From: Actinomycetota bacterium
GTDB taxonomy: Bacteria; Actinomycetota; Thermoleophilia; Gaiellales; Gaiellaceae
Direction: 5' to 3'
DNA length: 57,486 nt
NCBI GenBank assembly: GCA_003134505.1
Contig: PLBK01000026.1
Location: forward strand, 1-57,486
The position numbers and the translations under genes were made by a program. Of this stretch, positions 7,115 through 16,614 are shown one piece after another. How positions within the stretch are numbered: position 1 is the first letter of the stretch; the number at the start of each line of letters is the position of its first letter. Under the pieces are notes generated by a model. The model saw only the letters and a list, made by a program, of their open reading frames with translations, had not been told where the DNA came from and made no database searches.

Positions 7115-8479
7115 ATGGCGACCATGAGGACGATCGAGATCAAGACCGCGGTTCCGGGGCCACGCTCGCTTGAGATCCTGCGGCGCAAGCAGCAGGTCGT
7201 GGCCGATCCACTGTCGATCTACGCGCCCGTGGTCGTCGAGAGCGCGCGCGGCGCGACGGTCACCGACGTCGACGGCAACACGTTCATCGACTTCATGGGC
7301 GGCGTCGGCTGCCTGAACGTCGGGCACGCCCACCCGCGCGTCACCGCGGCGGTCCAGGAGCAGGCGGAGCTGTTCCTGCACACCGACTTCTCGGTCCTGC
7401 CGTACGAGGTCTACGTCACCCTCGCCGAGCGGCTGCTGGCGCTGACGCCGATCTCGGGGCCGACGAAGGCGGCGTTCTTCAACGCCGGCACCGAGGCGGT
7501 CGAGAACGCGATCAAGTTCGCCCGCTCCTACACGAAGCGGCCGGCGGTGATCGCGTTCGAGGGAGGCTTCCACGGCCGCACGCTGCTCTCGCTCTCCCTG
7601 ACGTCGAAGGTGCATCCGTACAAGGCCGGGCTGGGCCCCTTCGCGCCCGAGGTCTACCGCGTGCCGTTCCCGAACGACTACCGCGGCCCCGACGCCCGCA
7701 CCGCACTGGAGGCGCTCGAGCGTGCCTTCGAGACGCACGTCCCGGCCGAGCAAGTCGCGGCGATCGTGATCGAGCCCGTGCAGGGCGAGGGTGGCTTCAT
7801 CGTCTGCCCGCAGGAGTTCATGGCCGGCCTGCGCCGGCTCTGCGACGAGCACGGCATCGTCCTCGTCGCGGACGAGGTGCAGACGGGTGTCGCCCGCACC
7901 GGCCGCTTCTTCGCCATGGAGCACTACGGCATCGAGCCGGATCTGATCACCGTCGCGAAGTCGATCGCCGCCGGGTTGCCGCTTTCCGGCGTCGTCGGGC
8001 GTGCCGAGATCATGGACGCGCCGCCCGACTCGGCGATCGGCGGCACCTACGTCGGCAACCCGGTGGCCCAGGCTGCCGCGCTGGCGGTGCTGGAGATCGT
8101 CGAAGAGGACGGCCTGTGCGATCGCGCCGCGGCGATCGGAGACACGATCCGGGCCCGGATGACCGACTGGCAAGGGCGATTCGAGCAGATCGGGGATGTC
8201 CGCGGGCTCGGCGCCATGCTCGCGATCGAGCTCGTCCACGACCGCGAGACGAAGGAGCCTGCATCCGAGCTGGCGACGGCGGTGGTCGACCAGGCCGCGG
8301 AGCGGGGGCTGCTGCTGCTCAAGGCGGGCATCTACTCGAACGTGATCCGCGTCCTCCTCCCGCTCGTGATCGCCGACGCCGAGCTGGACGAGGCCCTCGA
8401 CGTCTGGGAAGAGTCGCTCGAGGCGGCGGTCGGCCCCGGGGCGGAGCACGTCCACCTGGGCTCGGGCGAGCCGGACTAG
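7115..8479 (+). CDS. gabT: class III aminotransferase, probable 4-aminobutyrate transaminase
   Basis: 454 residues, PLP dependent. The PLP lysine is K282 in [17 protein letters not shown]. The [17 protein letters not shown] phosphate-binding block, the [12 protein letters not shown] block and the [21 protein letters not shown] aspartate motif fit GabT, which converts GABA and 2-oxoglutarate to succinate semialdehyde and glutamate. Ornithine or acetylornithine aminotransferases share these motifs, but the length and the long N-terminal arm favour GabT. ATG 7115 follows GGAAG. A second in-frame ATG lies three codons on. A terminator follows directly. Confidence 0.9.
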   Translation: MATMRTIEIKTAVPGPRSLEILRRKQQVVADPLSIYAPVVVESARGATVTDVDGNTFIDFMGGVGCLNVGHAHPRVTAAVQEQAELFLHTDFSVLPYEVYVTLAERLLALTPISGPTKAAFFNAGTEAVENAIKFARSYTKRPAVIAFEGGFHGRTLLSLSLTSKVHPYKAGLGPFAPEVYRVPFPNDYRGPDARTALEALERAFETHVPAEQVAAIVIEPVQGEGGFIVCPQEFMAGLRRLCDEHGIVLVADEVQTGVARTGRFFAMEHYGIEPDLITVAKSIAAGLPLSGVVGRAEIMDAPPDSAIGGTYVGNPVAQAAALAVLEIVEEDGLCDRAAAIGDTIRARMTDWQGRFEQIGDVRGLGAMLAIELVHDRETKEPASELATAVVDQAAERGLLLLKAGIYSNVIRVLLPLVIADAELDEALDVWEESLEAAVGPGAEHVHLGSGEPD

Positions 8480-8482
8480 CCA

Positions 8483-8510
8483 CCCCGCCGAGAGCGGGGC
8501 GCCCTTTTCT
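8483..8510 (+). terminator. intrinsic terminator after gabT
   Basis: CCCCGC-CGAGA-GCGGGG stem (8483-8499) followed by CGCCCTTTT. Confidence 0.7.
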
Positions 8511-8542
8511 GCAAGGCTCGACACGGTTACACTCGCCCGAGC

Positions 8543-8956
8543 ATGCTGCACAGGAACACCAAGATCGACCTGTTGAAGCGCGTGCCGCTGTTCGCGGGCT
8601 GCTCGAAGAAGGAGCTGGCACGGATCTCGACCCTCGCCGACGAGATCGACTTCAGGCCGGAGAAGACCTTGATCCGGGAAGGGACTGTCGGCCGCGAGTT
8701 CTTCATCCTCGTGGACGGGACGGCGCAGATCTCACGCAAGGGGCGGCGCATCGACACCGCCGGGCCGGGCGACTTCTTCGGGGAGATGGCGCTGCTCGCC
8801 GACCAGCCGCGCAACGCGACGGTCACCACGACCTCCGATGTCGATGCGCTCGTCGTCACTGCGCGGAGCTTCCGGGACATGATCGGCGACAACCCGCTGA
8901 TCGCGCTCAAGGTGATGCGCGCAGTGGCGGAGCGTCTGCCGCCCGACGCGTTCTAG
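8543..8956 (+). CDS. stand-alone cyclic-nucleotide-binding domain protein
   Basis: 137 residues forming one CRP-like cNMP-binding beta-barrel. The phosphate-binding cassette is seen as [19 protein letters not shown]. There is no helix-turn-helix and no membrane segment after the barrel, so it is not a complete CRP regulator. It may sense a nucleotide and act through a partner. TACACT (8528-8533) ends 9 nt before the ATG and may be its -10 box. It converges on ddl with a 13-nt gap. Confidence 0.85.
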   Translation: MLHRNTKIDLLKRVPLFAGCSKKELARISTLADEIDFRPEKTLIREGTVGREFFILVDGTAQISRKGRRIDTAGPGDFFGEMALLADQPRNATVTTTSDVDALVVTARSFRDMIGDNPLIALKVMRAVAERLPPDAF

Positions 8957-8969
8957 CCCGAGCGGTCGG

Positions 8970-10025
8970 CTAGAACTCGAGCTTCGAGCGCCGTTCGTGG
9001 CGCTCGATCGCCAGTGCGATCAGCCGGTCGAGCAGTTCGGCGTAGGGGATTCCCGACGCGTCGAAGAGCTTGGCGTAGACGCTCGTCGCCGTGAAGCCGG
9101 GGATCGTGTTCAGCTCGTTGACGAGCACGTCGCCGTCCTTCGTCACGAAGCAGTCGACGCGGGCCATGCCCTCGCACTCGGCGGCCAGGAAGGCGGCGAT
9201 CGCGACGTCCTGGACACGTCGCGACACGTTGTCGAGGATCCGCGGCGGGACGATCAGGTCCATTCCACCGTCGTCGTACTTCGCTGACCAGTCGTACCAG
9301 TCGGTGTCCGTGAAACCGTGGGCCACGATCTCGCCCGGGAGCGACGCCTGCGGTGGCGGCGTTCGATTGCCGAGCACGCCGACCTCCACCTCGATCCCAT
9401 CCACGAACTCCTCGACCAGGATCTTCTCGTCGTGGCGGAATGCGAGCTCGGCTGCGGCCGTCAGCTCTCCGGCCGCTCGAACCTTCGTGATCCCGACGGA
9501 GGAGCCGAGCCGGGCCGGCTTGACGAACACGGGGTAGTCGTACGGGTGCGTGAGCGGCTCGCCGGCGTGGATCGTGACGCTGCGCGTGACCGGAACGCCT
9601 GCGCCTCGCATCATCACCTTGAAGCGGTCCTTGTCCATCGCCAGCGCCGAGCTGAGCACGCCCGCGCCCACATAGGGGAGGTCGGCCAGCTCGAGCAGGC
9701 CCTGCACGGTGCCGTCCTCGCCGAACGGCCCGTGCAAGACGGGGATGACGACGTCCACCTCGGCCAGCGTGGCCATCACCCCGTCGGACGAGACCGGGAC
9801 GGGCAGTGTCTCCGCCGGACCGGTCCGGGGGTCTGACCCCGGGACGAGGCTCTTCCAGCCGGCTTCGAGAGCCCACGCGCCGTCGCGGCCGATCGCCACC
9901 GTCACCACCTCGTAGCGAGCCGGGTCGAGCGCCTGCGCGACCGAGCGCGCCGAGGCGAGCGCGATCTCGTGCTCGCTGGAGCGGCCGCCGGTGACGATCG
10001 CCACCTTGCGGCGGCGAGGGGTCAC
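8970..10025 (-). CDS. ddl: D-alanine--D-alanine ligase
   Basis: 351 residues. An ATP-grasp enzyme that joins two D-Ala for the peptidoglycan stem peptide in the cytosol. The N-terminal VTGGRSSEHEIALASA, the central FVKPARLGSSVGITKV and the C-terminal LVNELNTIPGFTATS motifs are those of Ddl. The GTG start at 10025 overlaps the pknB stop (GTGA), tying it to the kinase operon. The usual actinobacterial PknB cluster does not include ddl, so the linkage is notable. A palindromic repeat (9828-9840) is read in frame in the surface region near the KSLVPGSDPRTGP stretch. Confidence 0.95.
   Translation of the reverse strand: MTPRRRKVAIVTGGRSSEHEIALASARSVAQALDPARYEVVTVAIGRDGAWALEAGWKSLVPGSDPRTGPAETLPVPVSSDGVMATLAEVDVVIPVLHGPFGEDGTVQGLLELADLPYVGAGVLSSALAMDKDRFKVMMRGAGVPVTRSVTIHAGEPLTHPYDYPVFVKPARLGSSVGITKVRAAGELTAAAELAFRHDEKILVEEFVDGIEVEVGVLGNRTPPPQASLPGEIVAHGFTDTDWYDWSAKYDDGGMDLIVPPRILDNVSRRVQDVAIAAFLAAECEGMARVDCFVTKDGDVLVNELNTIPGFTATSVYAKLFDASGIPYAELLDRLIALAIERHERRSKLEF
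9817..9841. repeat. palindromic repeat family A, copy 2 (inside ddl)
   Basis: GGACCGGTCC (9817-9826) then G and GGGGTCTGACCCC (9828-9840). Read on the minus strand this matches the sufD copy, except for the paired T-to-G and A-to-C changes that keep the palindrome, plus two single changes. Confidence 0.6.
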
Positions 10026-11986
10026 GGAGGCGTGCCGCCCGGCCCGGTCGGCCCGGTCGGCCCTGTCGGCCCGGTCGGCACGTAGTGGCCGACGGTGATC
10101 GTCACGACGGTTCCGAGCGGTGCCTGCGTGCTCCCTTCGGGGCTCTCGCTGATCACGGCGCCGTCCTGAATCTGGTCGCTCGTGTCCTGGCGTACCACCA
10201 GCGCCTTGAAGCCGGCGCTCCTGATCGTCGCCACCGCGAGCGCGACCGAGAACCCGGTCACGTCGGGGATGATCGCCGTCTGCGGCCCCTTGGAGACGAT
10301 CAGCGTCACCTGCGATCCGCGCGGCGAGGACGCTCCGGGCTTCGGATTGGTGTCGATCACCGTGCCCTGCGGCTTCGGCGAATCCTGCTGCTGGGACGCC
10401 CCGACGTTGAAGCCCAACTGCTGGAGCTCGGTCGTGGCGTCTGCCTCGGTCTTCCCGATCAGGTCGGAGGGGATCACGACCGGCGGCAGGCCTTTGGAGA
10501 CGTTGATGCGGACCGTCGTGCCCTTGACCACCATCGTTCCCGCCGGCGGAGACTGGCCCGTGACGTTGCCCGGCGTGACGCTCGACGGTACCGGGTACTG
10601 CTTGTAGTTCAGACCCGCCTGCGTCAGGGCGCGCACGGCGTCGGCCAGCGTGTCTCCCTTGACGAGGGGGACCTCGACCTTGATCTTCCCTTTCGAGACC
10701 TTGATCAGGACCGTGTCGCCCTTGTTGGCGTGATCGCCGGCCTGCGGGTTCTGGTCGAAGACAATCCCGATCGGGACGGTGGCGCTGAACTCCCTGTCGA
10801 TCTTCGGAGTGAGGCCCGCTCCGTGGATCTTCGCGACCGCCAGCGATTCGAGTATGCCCTTGTAGTTGTCGACCGAGATGGACGACGACGAGAGCCGGTG
10901 GTTGACCTCGCGATAGACGAAGTAGCCGGCTCCGGCCGCGCCCATGAGTAGCACCGCTGCGATCAGCCAGGGCCAGATCGGCCGCCGTGGCACCGCCTGC
11001 TCGTAGTTCTGCCAGCCGCCGCGCGGCGGCTGACGCCCGGCCTGCCCCCGCATAGCTCCCGGCACGACCTGTGTCGCCGCCTCGAGCCCTGCTCCCGACA
11101 GCACCGCCGTCGCCGCCTCCTCGGTCTCGGTGGCGACCGGCAGCCCCTGCGCGACGCGGGCGAGGTCGGCGTCCATCTCGCGCGCCGTCTCGTAGCGATC
11201 GGCAGGATCCTTCGCCAGTGCGCGCAGCACCACGGAATCCAGCTCGTGCGGCACCTCCTCGACTCCCGGCGGCCGCTTCTCCGACGGCGGCTCGGGCGTC
11301 GTGTTCAGGTGCTTCATCGCGATCTCGAGCGCCGTCTCGCCCGTGAACGGGACGGTTCCGGTCAGCATCTCGTAAAGCACGACGCCGACCGAGTACAGGT
11401 CGGACGACGGGTGCACCGGCTTGCCCTGCGCCTGCTCGGGCGACAGGTATTGCGCGGTTCCGATGATCGAGCCTGCCTCCGTCATCTGGCTCGACCCGGA
11501 GCGGGCGATGCCGAAGTCCGTCACCTTCAGGCGCCCGTCGGGAGCGACGACGACGTTGTGCGGCTTGATGTCGCGGTGGACGATGCCGTTGCGGTGGGCG
11601 AACTCGAGCGCCGACAGGATCTGCCGCGTGTAGTCGATCGCAACGCGCACCGGCGTCGGGCCGCGGGCGACGAGCAGCTCCTTCAGGGTCTTGCCCTCGA
11701 GGTACTCCATGGCGATGTAGTACGTGCCTTCGACCTCGCCTCGGTCGTAGATCGAGACGACGTTCGGATGCGACAGGCCGGCCGCGCTCTCGGCCTCGCG
11801 GCGGAAGCGCTCGACGAACTGATCGTCCTGGGCGTGGCGCTCGTCGAGCAGCTTGATCGCCACCCGGCGGCCGAGCTCCTGGTCCTCGGCCAGGTAGACG
11901 CTCGCCATGCCGCCCGTGCCGAGCTTGCTCAGGATGCGATAGCGGCCGTCGAGGACGTGGCCGATCAGGGTGTCGAAGGTGGCCAA
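10022..11986 (-). CDS. pknB: PASTA-domain Ser/Thr protein kinase PknB
   Basis: 654 residues. The kinase domain spans roughly 15-290, with ATP lysine K45, catalytic H137-R-D139 (VHRDIKPHN) and D157-F-G. A low-complexity linker follows, then one membrane helix near 334-356 (IWPWLIAAVLLMGAAGAGYF). About four extracellular PASTA repeats follow, most ending in VSKG, which bind muropeptide or lipid II in this family. The protein ends in a PTG repeat (four PTGPTG-type units) encoded by a DNA repeat near 10040-10080. The start is TTG 11986 without a clear Shine-Dalgarno, 18 nt after pbpA. It controls cell-wall synthesis by phosphorylating partners such as those encoded upstream. Confidence 0.96.
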   Translation of the reverse strand: MATFDTLIGHVLDGRYRILSKLGTGGMASVYLAEDQELGRRVAIKLLDERHAQDDQFVERFRREAESAAGLSHPNVVSIYDRGEVEGTYYIAMEYLEGKTLKELLVARGPTPVRVAIDYTRQILSALEFAHRNGIVHRDIKPHNVVVAPDGRLKVTDFGIARSGSSQMTEAGSIIGTAQYLSPEQAQGKPVHPSSDLYSVGVVLYEMLTGTVPFTGETALEIAMKHLNTTPEPPSEKRPPGVEEVPHELDSVVLRALAKDPADRYETAREMDADLARVAQGLPVATETEEAATAVLSGAGLEAATQVVPGAMRGQAGRQPPRGGWQNYEQAVPRRPIWPWLIAAVLLMGAAGAGYFVYREVNHRLSSSSISVDNYKGILESLAVAKIHGAGLTPKIDREFSATVPIGIVFDQNPQAGDHANKGDTVLIKVSKGKIKVEVPLVKGDTLADAVRALTQAGLNYKQYPVPSSVTPGNVTGQSPPAGTMVVKGTTVRINVSKGLPPVVIPSDLIGKTEADATTELQQLGFNVGASQQQDSPKPQGTVIDTNPKPGASSPRGSQVTLIVSKGPQTAIIPDVTGFSVALAVATIRSAGFKALVVRQDTSDQIQDGAVISESPEGSTQAPLGTVVTITVGHYVPTGPTGPTGPTGPGGTPP

Positions 11987-12004
11987 GGAGAGTTGTCCTA
12001 CAGG

Positions 12005-13492
12005 TTAGGCCGTGGGTTGCTTCAGGAGCGCTTCGAGGAGGGTCTTGGCGATCGGCGCCGCGACCTCGCCTCCCGTCTTGTGGAGCTGGTTCTCGAGCGC
12101 GACCGCGACGGCGATGCGCGGATGGTCGGCCGGGGCGAAGCAGACGAACCAGGCCGTGTTGACACCCGGGACGCTGGTCTCGGCCGTGCCGGTCTTGCCG
12201 GCCACGAGGACGCCGGGGATCTGCGCGGCCGTGCCGGTGCCGCCGGTGACGACCGCCTCCATCATCGTCGTCAGCTCGCTTGCCGTCTGGGGTGAGATCG
12301 CGCGTCCAAGGGTCTTCGGCTTCGTGGCCTGGAGCACTCCTCCTCCCGGCTTGAGGATGCTGTCGACGACGTACGGCTGCACCACGACGCCGCCGTTCCC
12401 GATCGCGGCAGCGACCATCGCCATCTGCAGCGGCGTGACGCCGAGCCGCTCCTGGCCGAAGGCGAGCCGGCCCGGATCGACCTGGTAGTCGTGCTTCGGG
12501 TAGAAGAGCTTGCCGTGGTCGTAGAGCCCGCTCGCGCGCTGCTCGGCGGGCGGCGTCTCCAGGCCCGGGGTCGAGTAGAAGCCGAAGCGCTTGGCGTACT
12601 CGAGGATCTTCAGCGCCCCGAGTTTGATGCCGATGTTGCAGTACACCGAGTTGATCGAGAACTGGAGCCCTTGCGCGAGCGTCACGTTGCCGAACTTCTC
12701 GGGAACGCCCCCGTTTTCGAGGAAGTTCGTCACCGGCTTGCCGTACTCGGTGCAGTAGCCCGGGTCGTTGAATCTCGAGTCGGGCGTGAACGTGCCGGAG
12801 TCGAGCGCGGCGGCGGCGGTGACCAGCTTGAAGGTGGAGCCCGGGGCATACAGGCCCGCTGTGGCGCGATTCAGGAGCGGTGCGGGTCCGGAACACGCCG
12901 CTTTCGTCCGGGCGATCTGGTCGTAGTGCTTCTCGACGAGGTTGGGGTTGTAGGTGGGCGAGGTGGCCATCACGAGCACCCGGCCGGAGGGGATGTCGAG
13001 CGCGACAGCCGAGCCGCACTGGCCGGCGAGCGCCTTCTCGGCCAGGAACTGCGGGCCGAGGTGCAGCGTCAGCTTGATCGAGTTGCCCTTGATCGTCTTG
13101 CCCTCGAGCGAGTTCAGGGTCGAGGTCAGGACGGTGTGCAGGTCGGAGTTGGACGCGGTCAGGAAGTCGTTGAACGCCTGCTCGATGCCGGCCCGCGACC
13201 GTGCCTCCGTCGAGTAGCCGACCACGTCGGCCGCGAGCGGCCCGGTCGGGTAGTGCCGCAGGTAGTAGGTGTTGCCGTTCACGTGCACGACGCGGTTCAA
13301 CGCCAGCACCGTGCCGTCGGCTGCTCGGATCACGCCGCGGTCGATCGTGAACTGGGCGACGCGCTGGATCGCGTTGTCCTGCTTCGAGGCGAGGTCGCCC
13401 TCCGCCCAGGCCTGCCAGTAGGTCGTGCCGAGGACGAGCGCGGCGAGCAGGATCATGCCGACCACGGCGATCACCCTGATCCGGTCGTTCAC
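12005..13492 (-). CDS. pbpA: PbpA, class B penicillin-binding protein (transpeptidase)
   Basis: 495 residues. One N-terminal membrane anchor (IRVIAVVGMILLAALVLG) is followed by a dimerisation region (IDRGVIRAADGTVLA) and the transpeptidase domain. Active-site motifs are S219-T-F-K222, SINS (SxN) and K433-T-G-T. It cross-links peptidoglycan outside the membrane, paired with the SEDS glycosyltransferase encoded just upstream. GTG 13492 overlaps the rodA/ftsW stop by 4 nt. The order rodA-pbpA-pknB matches the well-known mycobacterial cluster. Confidence 0.95.
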   Translation of the reverse strand: MNDRIRVIAVVGMILLAALVLGTTYWQAWAEGDLASKQDNAIQRVAQFTIDRGVIRAADGTVLALNRVVHVNGNTYYLRHYPTGPLAADVVGYSTEARSRAGIEQAFNDFLTASNSDLHTVLTSTLNSLEGKTIKGNSIKLTLHLGPQFLAEKALAGQCGSAVALDIPSGRVLVMATSPTYNPNLVEKHYDQIARTKAACSGPAPLLNRATAGLYAPGSTFKLVTAAAALDSGTFTPDSRFNDPGYCTEYGKPVTNFLENGGVPEKFGNVTLAQGLQFSINSVYCNIGIKLGALKILEYAKRFGFYSTPGLETPPAEQRASGLYDHGKLFYPKHDYQVDPGRLAFGQERLGVTPLQMAMVAAAIGNGGVVVQPYVVDSILKPGGGVLQATKPKTLGRAISPQTASELTTMMEAVVTGGTGTAAQIPGVLVAGKTGTAETSVPGVNTAWFVCFAPADHPRIAVAVALENQLHKTGGEVAAPIAKTLLEALLKQPTA

Positions 13493-14796
13493 GCGTTCCT
13501 CGCCTGAGCGCGGTCGGAGACGAGCAGGAGGCCCGCGAGCACGACGAAGTTCGCCACGATGCTCGACCCGCCGTAGCTGACGAACGGCAGCGTGATCCCG
13601 GTCAGCGGGATGATCCGGAGGACGCCGCCGACGATGATGAACGTCTGCAGCACGAAGCCGAACGTGAGCCCGACGGCGAGCAGCTTCGAGAAGCCGTCCT
13701 CGGCGATCATCCCGATCCGGAAGCCGCGCAGCGCGAACACCATGTAGACGAGCAGGAAGGCGGCGACTCCGATCAGGCCGAGCTCCTGTGCGAGCGCCGA
13801 GAAGATGAAGTCCGTCTTGAGGTACGGGATCAGCGGGTTGCCGGCCGTGTCCGTGAACGTCCCCTTGCCGAATCCGGTGCCGCCGAAGTGGCCATTGCCG
13901 ATCGAGTACAGCGACTTGACGAGCTGGTAGCTGTCGCAGTCCTGCCGCAGGTGGTTGACCTTCCCGGTCTGCGAGCAGTAGACGAAGTGGTTCGTCCACG
14001 GATGGAGCCAGATCGTCACGCGCTCGCGCACCCTGCCGACCAGGTGGTAGGCGGCGAACGAGCCGAGCAGGAACAGGACGCCGCCGCCGATCGGGTACTT
14101 CTTCGAGCCCGTCGCCACGTAGGTCATGGCCAGGAAGATCCCGAAGTAGAGGAGCGCGCTGCCGAGGTCGCTCGTCTCGAGCAGGACGAGCATGGCCGCT
14201 CCCCAGATCAGGAGCAGTGGCCCGAGGTCCTTGAGGCGTCCCTGCGCCAGCACCTCCCGCTTCTCGCGCAGATAGCCGGCCAGGAAGACGATCAGCAGGA
14301 TCTTCGCGAACTCGCCCGGCTGGATCTGGAAGCCGCCGAAGTGGATCCACAGCCGGGCGCCGTTGATCCGCTCGCCGATCACAGGCAGCGCCGGGAGCAT
14401 CAGCAGGCCGACCGCGCCCAGCCCGCAGAGGTACTTGTAGCTCTCGAGCTTCCGGTAGTCGCGGCGGAACAGGAACAGCGTCAACGCGAACGCGACCACG
14501 CCGATCACGATCCAGATCGTCTGGTGGAGCGCGTCCTGCGGGTTGATCCGATAGATCTCGGTGACGCCGATCGCCGTCAGCAGGCCGCCGAGCGGGAGGA
14601 TGTACGGGTCGGCGTTCGGCACCGTCAGCCGCGTCACGGCGTGGGCGGCGAGGTACAGGCAGAGGAAGAAGATCCCGTACGACAGCGAGGAGGCCGACAC
14701 GACGTCCTGCCGGGCGATGTAGACGCTGGCGAAGCCGAAGCCGGTCATCAGCCCGACGACCACCAGGCTCGCCAGCTCGCGGTTTCTGTAGCTCAC
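13489..14796 (-). CDS. rodA: SEDS-family peptidoglycan polymerase RodA/FtsW
   Basis: 435 residues, strongly hydrophobic with about 10-12 membrane segments. The IQPGEFAKILLIVFLAGYL and GITLPFVSYGGSS motifs mark RodA/FtsW/SpoVE proteins, which polymerise glycan strands from lipid II. A large external loop contains two cysteines (VYCSQTG and LRQDCDS) that could form a disulfide. I chose GTG 14796 because GGAGG lies 9 nt upstream. Context with pbpA argues for the elongation-type RodA, but FtsW cannot be excluded. Two palindromic repeats lie just upstream. Confidence 0.93.
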   Translation of the reverse strand: MSYRNRELASLVVVGLMTGFGFASVYIARQDVVSASSLSYGIFFLCLYLAAHAVTRLTVPNADPYILPLGGLLTAIGVTEIYRINPQDALHQTIWIVIGVVAFALTLFLFRRDYRKLESYKYLCGLGAVGLLMLPALPVIGERINGARLWIHFGGFQIQPGEFAKILLIVFLAGYLREKREVLAQGRLKDLGPLLLIWGAAMLVLLETSDLGSALLYFGIFLAMTYVATGSKKYPIGGGVLFLLGSFAAYHLVGRVRERVTIWLHPWTNHFVYCSQTGKVNHLRQDCDSYQLVKSLYSIGNGHFGGTGFGKGTFTDTAGNPLIPYLKTDFIFSALAQELGLIGVAAFLLVYMVFALRGFRIGMIAEDGFSKLLAVGLTFGFVLQTFIIVGGVLRIIPLTGITLPFVSYGGSSIVANFVVLAGLLLVSDRAQARNA

Positions 14797-14812
14797 GCCG
14801 ACCTTCCTCCAG

Positions 14813-14835
14813 CCAAGTAACAGTCTGTTACAAGG
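14813..14835. repeat. palindromic repeat family B, copy 1
   Basis: Core GTAACAGTCTGTTAC (14817-14831), a perfect 15-bp palindrome around one base, with CCAA before and AAGG after. It lies between pstP and rodA. Confidence 0.65.
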
Positions 14836-14890
14836 CTTGCGGCTGCGGCTCGAGCGGCGCGACTGCGCGCATGATGCGCGGCTCCCTCTG

Positions 14891-14913
14891 CCAAGCAACA
14901 GTCTGTTGCAAGG
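14891..14913. repeat. palindromic repeat family B, copy 2
   Basis: Core GCAACAGTCTGTTGC (14895-14909) in the same CCAA...AAGG frame. It differs from copy 1 by a T-to-C and A-to-G pair that preserves base pairing. Confidence 0.65.
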
Positions 14914-14935
14914 TCCGGGAGGTGGCGGGGAATGG

Positions 14936-16114
14936 TCACTGCGGCCCCACCACGTACCGGCCGTACTGCTTGACGAGGCTCTCCGCGGAGCCGCGGCTGC
15001 GGAGCGTGTGGTCGAACAGCTTGCGGCGGTCGGCCCGCGACAGCTCGGCGGCGAGCAGCCGGCTCGTGTAGACCTCGCGGTACAGGTGGATCCCGAACGG
15101 GAGGTTCCACGGCAGGCCCTGGTAGACGGCGACGTAGCCGTTCCCGTCCGCCCCGACGAAGTTGGCGCGCGAGGCGCCGAAGACGGCGAGGCCGGCGATC
15201 ACGACCAGGAGGACGACCGCGAGCGGAAAGGCGATCCGCCAGGGGAACCGGCGGCGCTTCGCCGGGGGCGCAGCGGCCGCCACGGGCAGGGCCGCTTGCA
15301 CGGCCGGGACGGGCTCGAGGCCGCTGAGCGTGTCCTCGTCGACGGGGGTGCCCTCCGGCTCCGGGTCGAGCAGCATCCCCGGCAGCTCGGCCGTGTCGTC
15401 GAGCGCGGCGATCCGGAAGAGGACGACGGTGATGTTGTCCTCGCCGCCGCTCGCGTTCGCCTCGGCGACCAGCGCCTGCGCGGCTGCCTGGACGTCTCCC
15501 TGATGCGCCTCGAGCACCTCCAGGATGCGCACGTCGTCGACCATCGACGTGAGCCCGTCGGAGCAGAGCATGAACAGGTCGCCCGGCTTGGTGGTGATCG
15601 AGAACGCATCGACCTTGACCTCCGGGTCGGTGCCGAGTACGCGCGTGATCACGGAGCGGTGCGGGTGCGCCTCTGCCTCCTCCGGCGACAGGCGACCGGA
15701 GCGGATCAGCTCGCCGACGAGCGAGTGGTCCTCGGTCAGCTGCTCGAGCGCGTGGTCGCGCACGAGGTAGGCGCGCGAGTCGCCGACGTGGCCGATCCGG
15801 ACGATCTCGCCGTCGACGAGCGCAACGGTCATCGTCGTCCCCATGCCCGACGTGGCCTCGTCCGTCCGTGCCCGCTCGTAGACGCTGCGGTTCGCGTCCT
15901 GGATCAGTCGCACGACGTGCTGCTCGTCCGAGGGGCCGTCGCGCTCGGCGTGCCGCAGGGACGTCGCCGCGAGGTGCGACGCGATCTCGCCCGCCTGGGC
16001 GCCGCCCATCCCGTCGGCGATCGCGAACAGCGGCGGGTCGCAGACGTAGGCATCCTCGTTCCGCCGCCGCCGGCGGCCCGTGTCCGTGACCGCAGTCGCG
16101 CGTCCCAGCGTCAT
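14936..16114 (-). CDS. pstP: PstP, PP2C-type Ser/Thr protein phosphatase
   Basis: 392 residues. The N-terminal PP2C domain (about 1-240) has metal-binding motifs RRRNEDAYV, IADGMGGAQAGE, IGHVGDSRAYL, CSDGLTSMV and GGEDNITVV. A proline/alanine-rich linker leads to one membrane helix (IAFPLAVVLLVVIAGLAVFG) and a C-terminal extracytoplasmic tail of about 100 residues. It reverses PknB phosphorylation. ATG 16114 overlaps the fhaB stop (ATGA). The 140 nt to rodA hold two palindromic repeats. Confidence 0.95.
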   Translation of the reverse strand: MTLGRATAVTDTGRRRRRNEDAYVCDPPLFAIADGMGGAQAGEIASHLAATSLRHAERDGPSDEQHVVRLIQDANRSVYERARTDEATSGMGTTMTVALVDGEIVRIGHVGDSRAYLVRDHALEQLTEDHSLVGELIRSGRLSPEEAEAHPHRSVITRVLGTDPEVKVDAFSITTKPGDLFMLCSDGLTSMVDDVRILEVLEAHQGDVQAAAQALVAEANASGGEDNITVVLFRIAALDDTAELPGMLLDPEPEGTPVDEDTLSGLEPVPAVQAALPVAAAAPPAKRRRFPWRIAFPLAVVLLVVIAGLAVFGASRANFVGADGNGYVAVYQGLPWNLPFGIHLYREVYTSRLLAAELSRADRRKLFDHTLRSRGSAESLVKQYGRYVVGPQ

Positions 16115-16614
16115 CGCTCGAAGCGGAGGTCGGTCTCGCCGATGCGGATCACGTCGCCGGAGGAGAGCCTGCGGGGAGTAGTCAGCCTCACGCCGTTGAC
16201 GAAGGTGCCGTTCGTCGAGCCGGCGTCCTCGATCCAGACGCCGTCTCCGCGCGGATCGATGCGGGCATGCCGGCCCGAGGTGAACTCGTCGCGCACGAGC
16301 GGCACGTCGTTCTCCGAGTCGCGGCCGAGGAGCAGCGGGCCGGTGGCGATCGCATGCTCCTCTCCCGAGCGGAGGGCCGGGCTCGTCACGACGACGAGCT
16401 TGCCGGAGGGCTTAGGCCCGGCCTTGCCCGAGCGGCGGCGCTTCTTCTGCTCCTGCACGCGCTGCGGGGCCAGGATCATGCTCTCCTGCGACACCCCGCG
16501 CAGGTCGCGGCTCGCCGTGCGGACGACGCGCCAGATGAACAGGTAGAGCAGGACGAGGAAGCCGACCTTGAGCAAGAGCAGGACTTCCTCGACCGCGATC
16601 GAGCCGACGGTCAT
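16111..16614 (-). CDS. fhaB: FhaB/FipA-like FHA-domain protein
   Basis: 167 residues. An N-terminal membrane helix (LLLLKVGFLVLLYLFIWRVV) is followed by a basic linker (KKRRRSGK) and a C-terminal FHA domain with GRDSENDVPL, SGRHARI and GSTNGTFVNG, which binds phosphothreonine. In mycobacteria FhaB links the kinases to division and RodA/PBP function. Its stop overlaps the pstP start and its start overlaps the fhaA stop, both by 4 nt. Confidence 0.92.
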   Translation of the reverse strand: MTVGSIAVEEVLLLLKVGFLVLLYLFIWRVVRTASRDLRGVSQESMILAPQRVQEQKKRRRSGKAGPKPSGKLVVVTSPALRSGEEHAIATGPLLLGRDSENDVPLVRDEFTSGRHARIDPRGDGVWIEDAGSTNGTFVNGVRLTTPRRLSSGDVIRIGETDLRFER

